Positions 34,208-34,535 of a DNA stretch of 34,535 nucleotides are shown here, one piece after another (within the stretch, counting starts at the first letter, position 1; each line of letters begins with the position of its first letter). The notes under the pieces were generated by a model. It saw only the letters and a program-made list of their open reading frames with translations, had not been told where the DNA came from and did no database searches. Where the stretch lies: IMG/VR virus record IMGVR_UViG_3300030419_001186, positions 1-34,535 of that record; one strand, given 5' to 3'. This DNA is from a virus. A program made the translations under genes and the position numbers.

Positions 34208-34535
34208 ATGTCAGATAAAGTAAATGATATTGCTGAACTACTGCCCGAAGGGATGAGCGAAGAGCTTATTTCTGAGATCGCAAAAGTTATGCAAGACGTT
34301 ATCGCTGAAAGAATTGATGAGGAGATGGCGCTTTTAACCAACAAAGTCCACGCCTTCCTTCGTCATCAAATGGATACTGTCCAAGAAGCTGCCCTTGATG
34401 AGCTTTCTGAGTCTCATGAGATTTACAGAGACGCCCAAGCTCTTAAGGATATTAAGTCTGTTCTTGCGTTCGAGATCGAGCGTGAGGATATTCAGCACGT
34501 AGCTTCTCAAATTGATGAGAGCGTAGCTAAAGCCC
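34208..34535 (+). CDS. 22: Prohead scaffold protein (gp22-position), partial
   Basis: The open frame starts at ATG 34208 and runs off the right edge after 109 codons. The visible part is acidic and almost entirely helical, with no cysteine, and alternates Glu, Asp, Ala and Ile as in coiled-coil scaffolds. It follows the gp21-like protease, exactly where T4 places gene 22, the main scaffold. L-P-E/G at residues 12-15 is a candidate protease cleavage site. Codons are shifted to CTT, GAG and ATC, in keeping with high expression. TAGGAG at 34195-34200 is a strong SD. Sequence similarity to gp22 itself is not evident; scaffolds diverge quickly. Confidence 0.7.
   Translation, partial: MSDKVNDIAELLPEGMSEELISEIAKVMQDVIAERIDEEMALLTNKVHAFLRHQMDTVQEAALDELSESHEIYRDAQALKDIKSVLAFEIEREDIQHVASQIDESVAKA

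Noticed and set aside
1-34535. tRNA genes, CRISPR arrays, insertion sequences or integrase/attachment sites
   Set aside because: Coding density is near complete, the gaps are all under 100 bases, and none shows cloverleaf, spaced-repeat or terminal-repeat structure.

Overview
This window is part of the genome of a contractile-tailed bacteriophage (Caudoviricetes, myovirus morphology) of the wider T4 superfamily, but highly diverged from T4. The evidence is a run of recognisable T4-type proteins: gp53-like, gp5-like spike, gp25, gp6, a gp7/P2-gpI-like wedge protein, a PAAR tip, the gp21 prohead protease and a gp22-position scaffold. The T4 late-promoter octamer TATAAATA also occurs in three of the few intergenic gaps. 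The DNA is AT-rich (roughly 40 % GC by eye, rich in AGA and TTA codons) and almost fully coding, with many TAATG or ATGA stop-start overlaps. The host cannot be read from the sequence. The general look resembles T4-like phages of aquatic bacteria, but that is an impression only.

Layout. (1) 1-562, minus strand: a partial PD-(D/E)XK (RecB/Cas4-like) nuclease gene running off the left edge, and a small unknown gene upstream of it, TAATG-coupled. (2) 607-6978, plus strand: an unknown small protein, a probable tape-measure/hub protein, a tube-initiator-like protein, a gp53-like wedge protein, a gp27-like hub protein and a gp5-like spike without a visible lysozyme domain. (3) 6975-16603: a 1034-aa lectin-fold (LamG-like) structural protein, then gp25, gp6 and a very large gp7/gpI-like wedge protein. 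(4) 16603-31023: about 14 kb of fibre or adhesin genes. Three consecutive proteins share the same N- and C-terminal shells but carry very different inserts. Two further proteins share a W-E-x-D-N-x-P-L attachment motif, one of them a long beta-helix. The last is a 1186-aa protein whose N-terminal half carries about 62 cysteines. (5) 31046-31515: a small unknown protein and the PAAR tip. (6) 31607-end: the head-core module, with three small core-protein candidates, a gp21-type protease with an unusual 200-residue basic tail, and the start of the scaffold gene.

How they work together. Groups 2 and 3 build the baseplate hub and the wedge core (gp25-gp6-gp7-gp53). Group 4 provides host-contact appendages docked on the wedges. 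The PAAR protein should cap the gp5-like spike. Group 6 builds and matures the prohead. Neck, terminase, sheath, tube and portal genes, which lie between the baseplate and head-core genes in T4, are absent here.

The most unusual items are the cysteine-rich baseplate or fibre protein, the shell-plus-insert paralogue array, and the extended protease with its internal 30-nt direct repeat. No RNA genes, CRISPR arrays or insertion sequences were seen.
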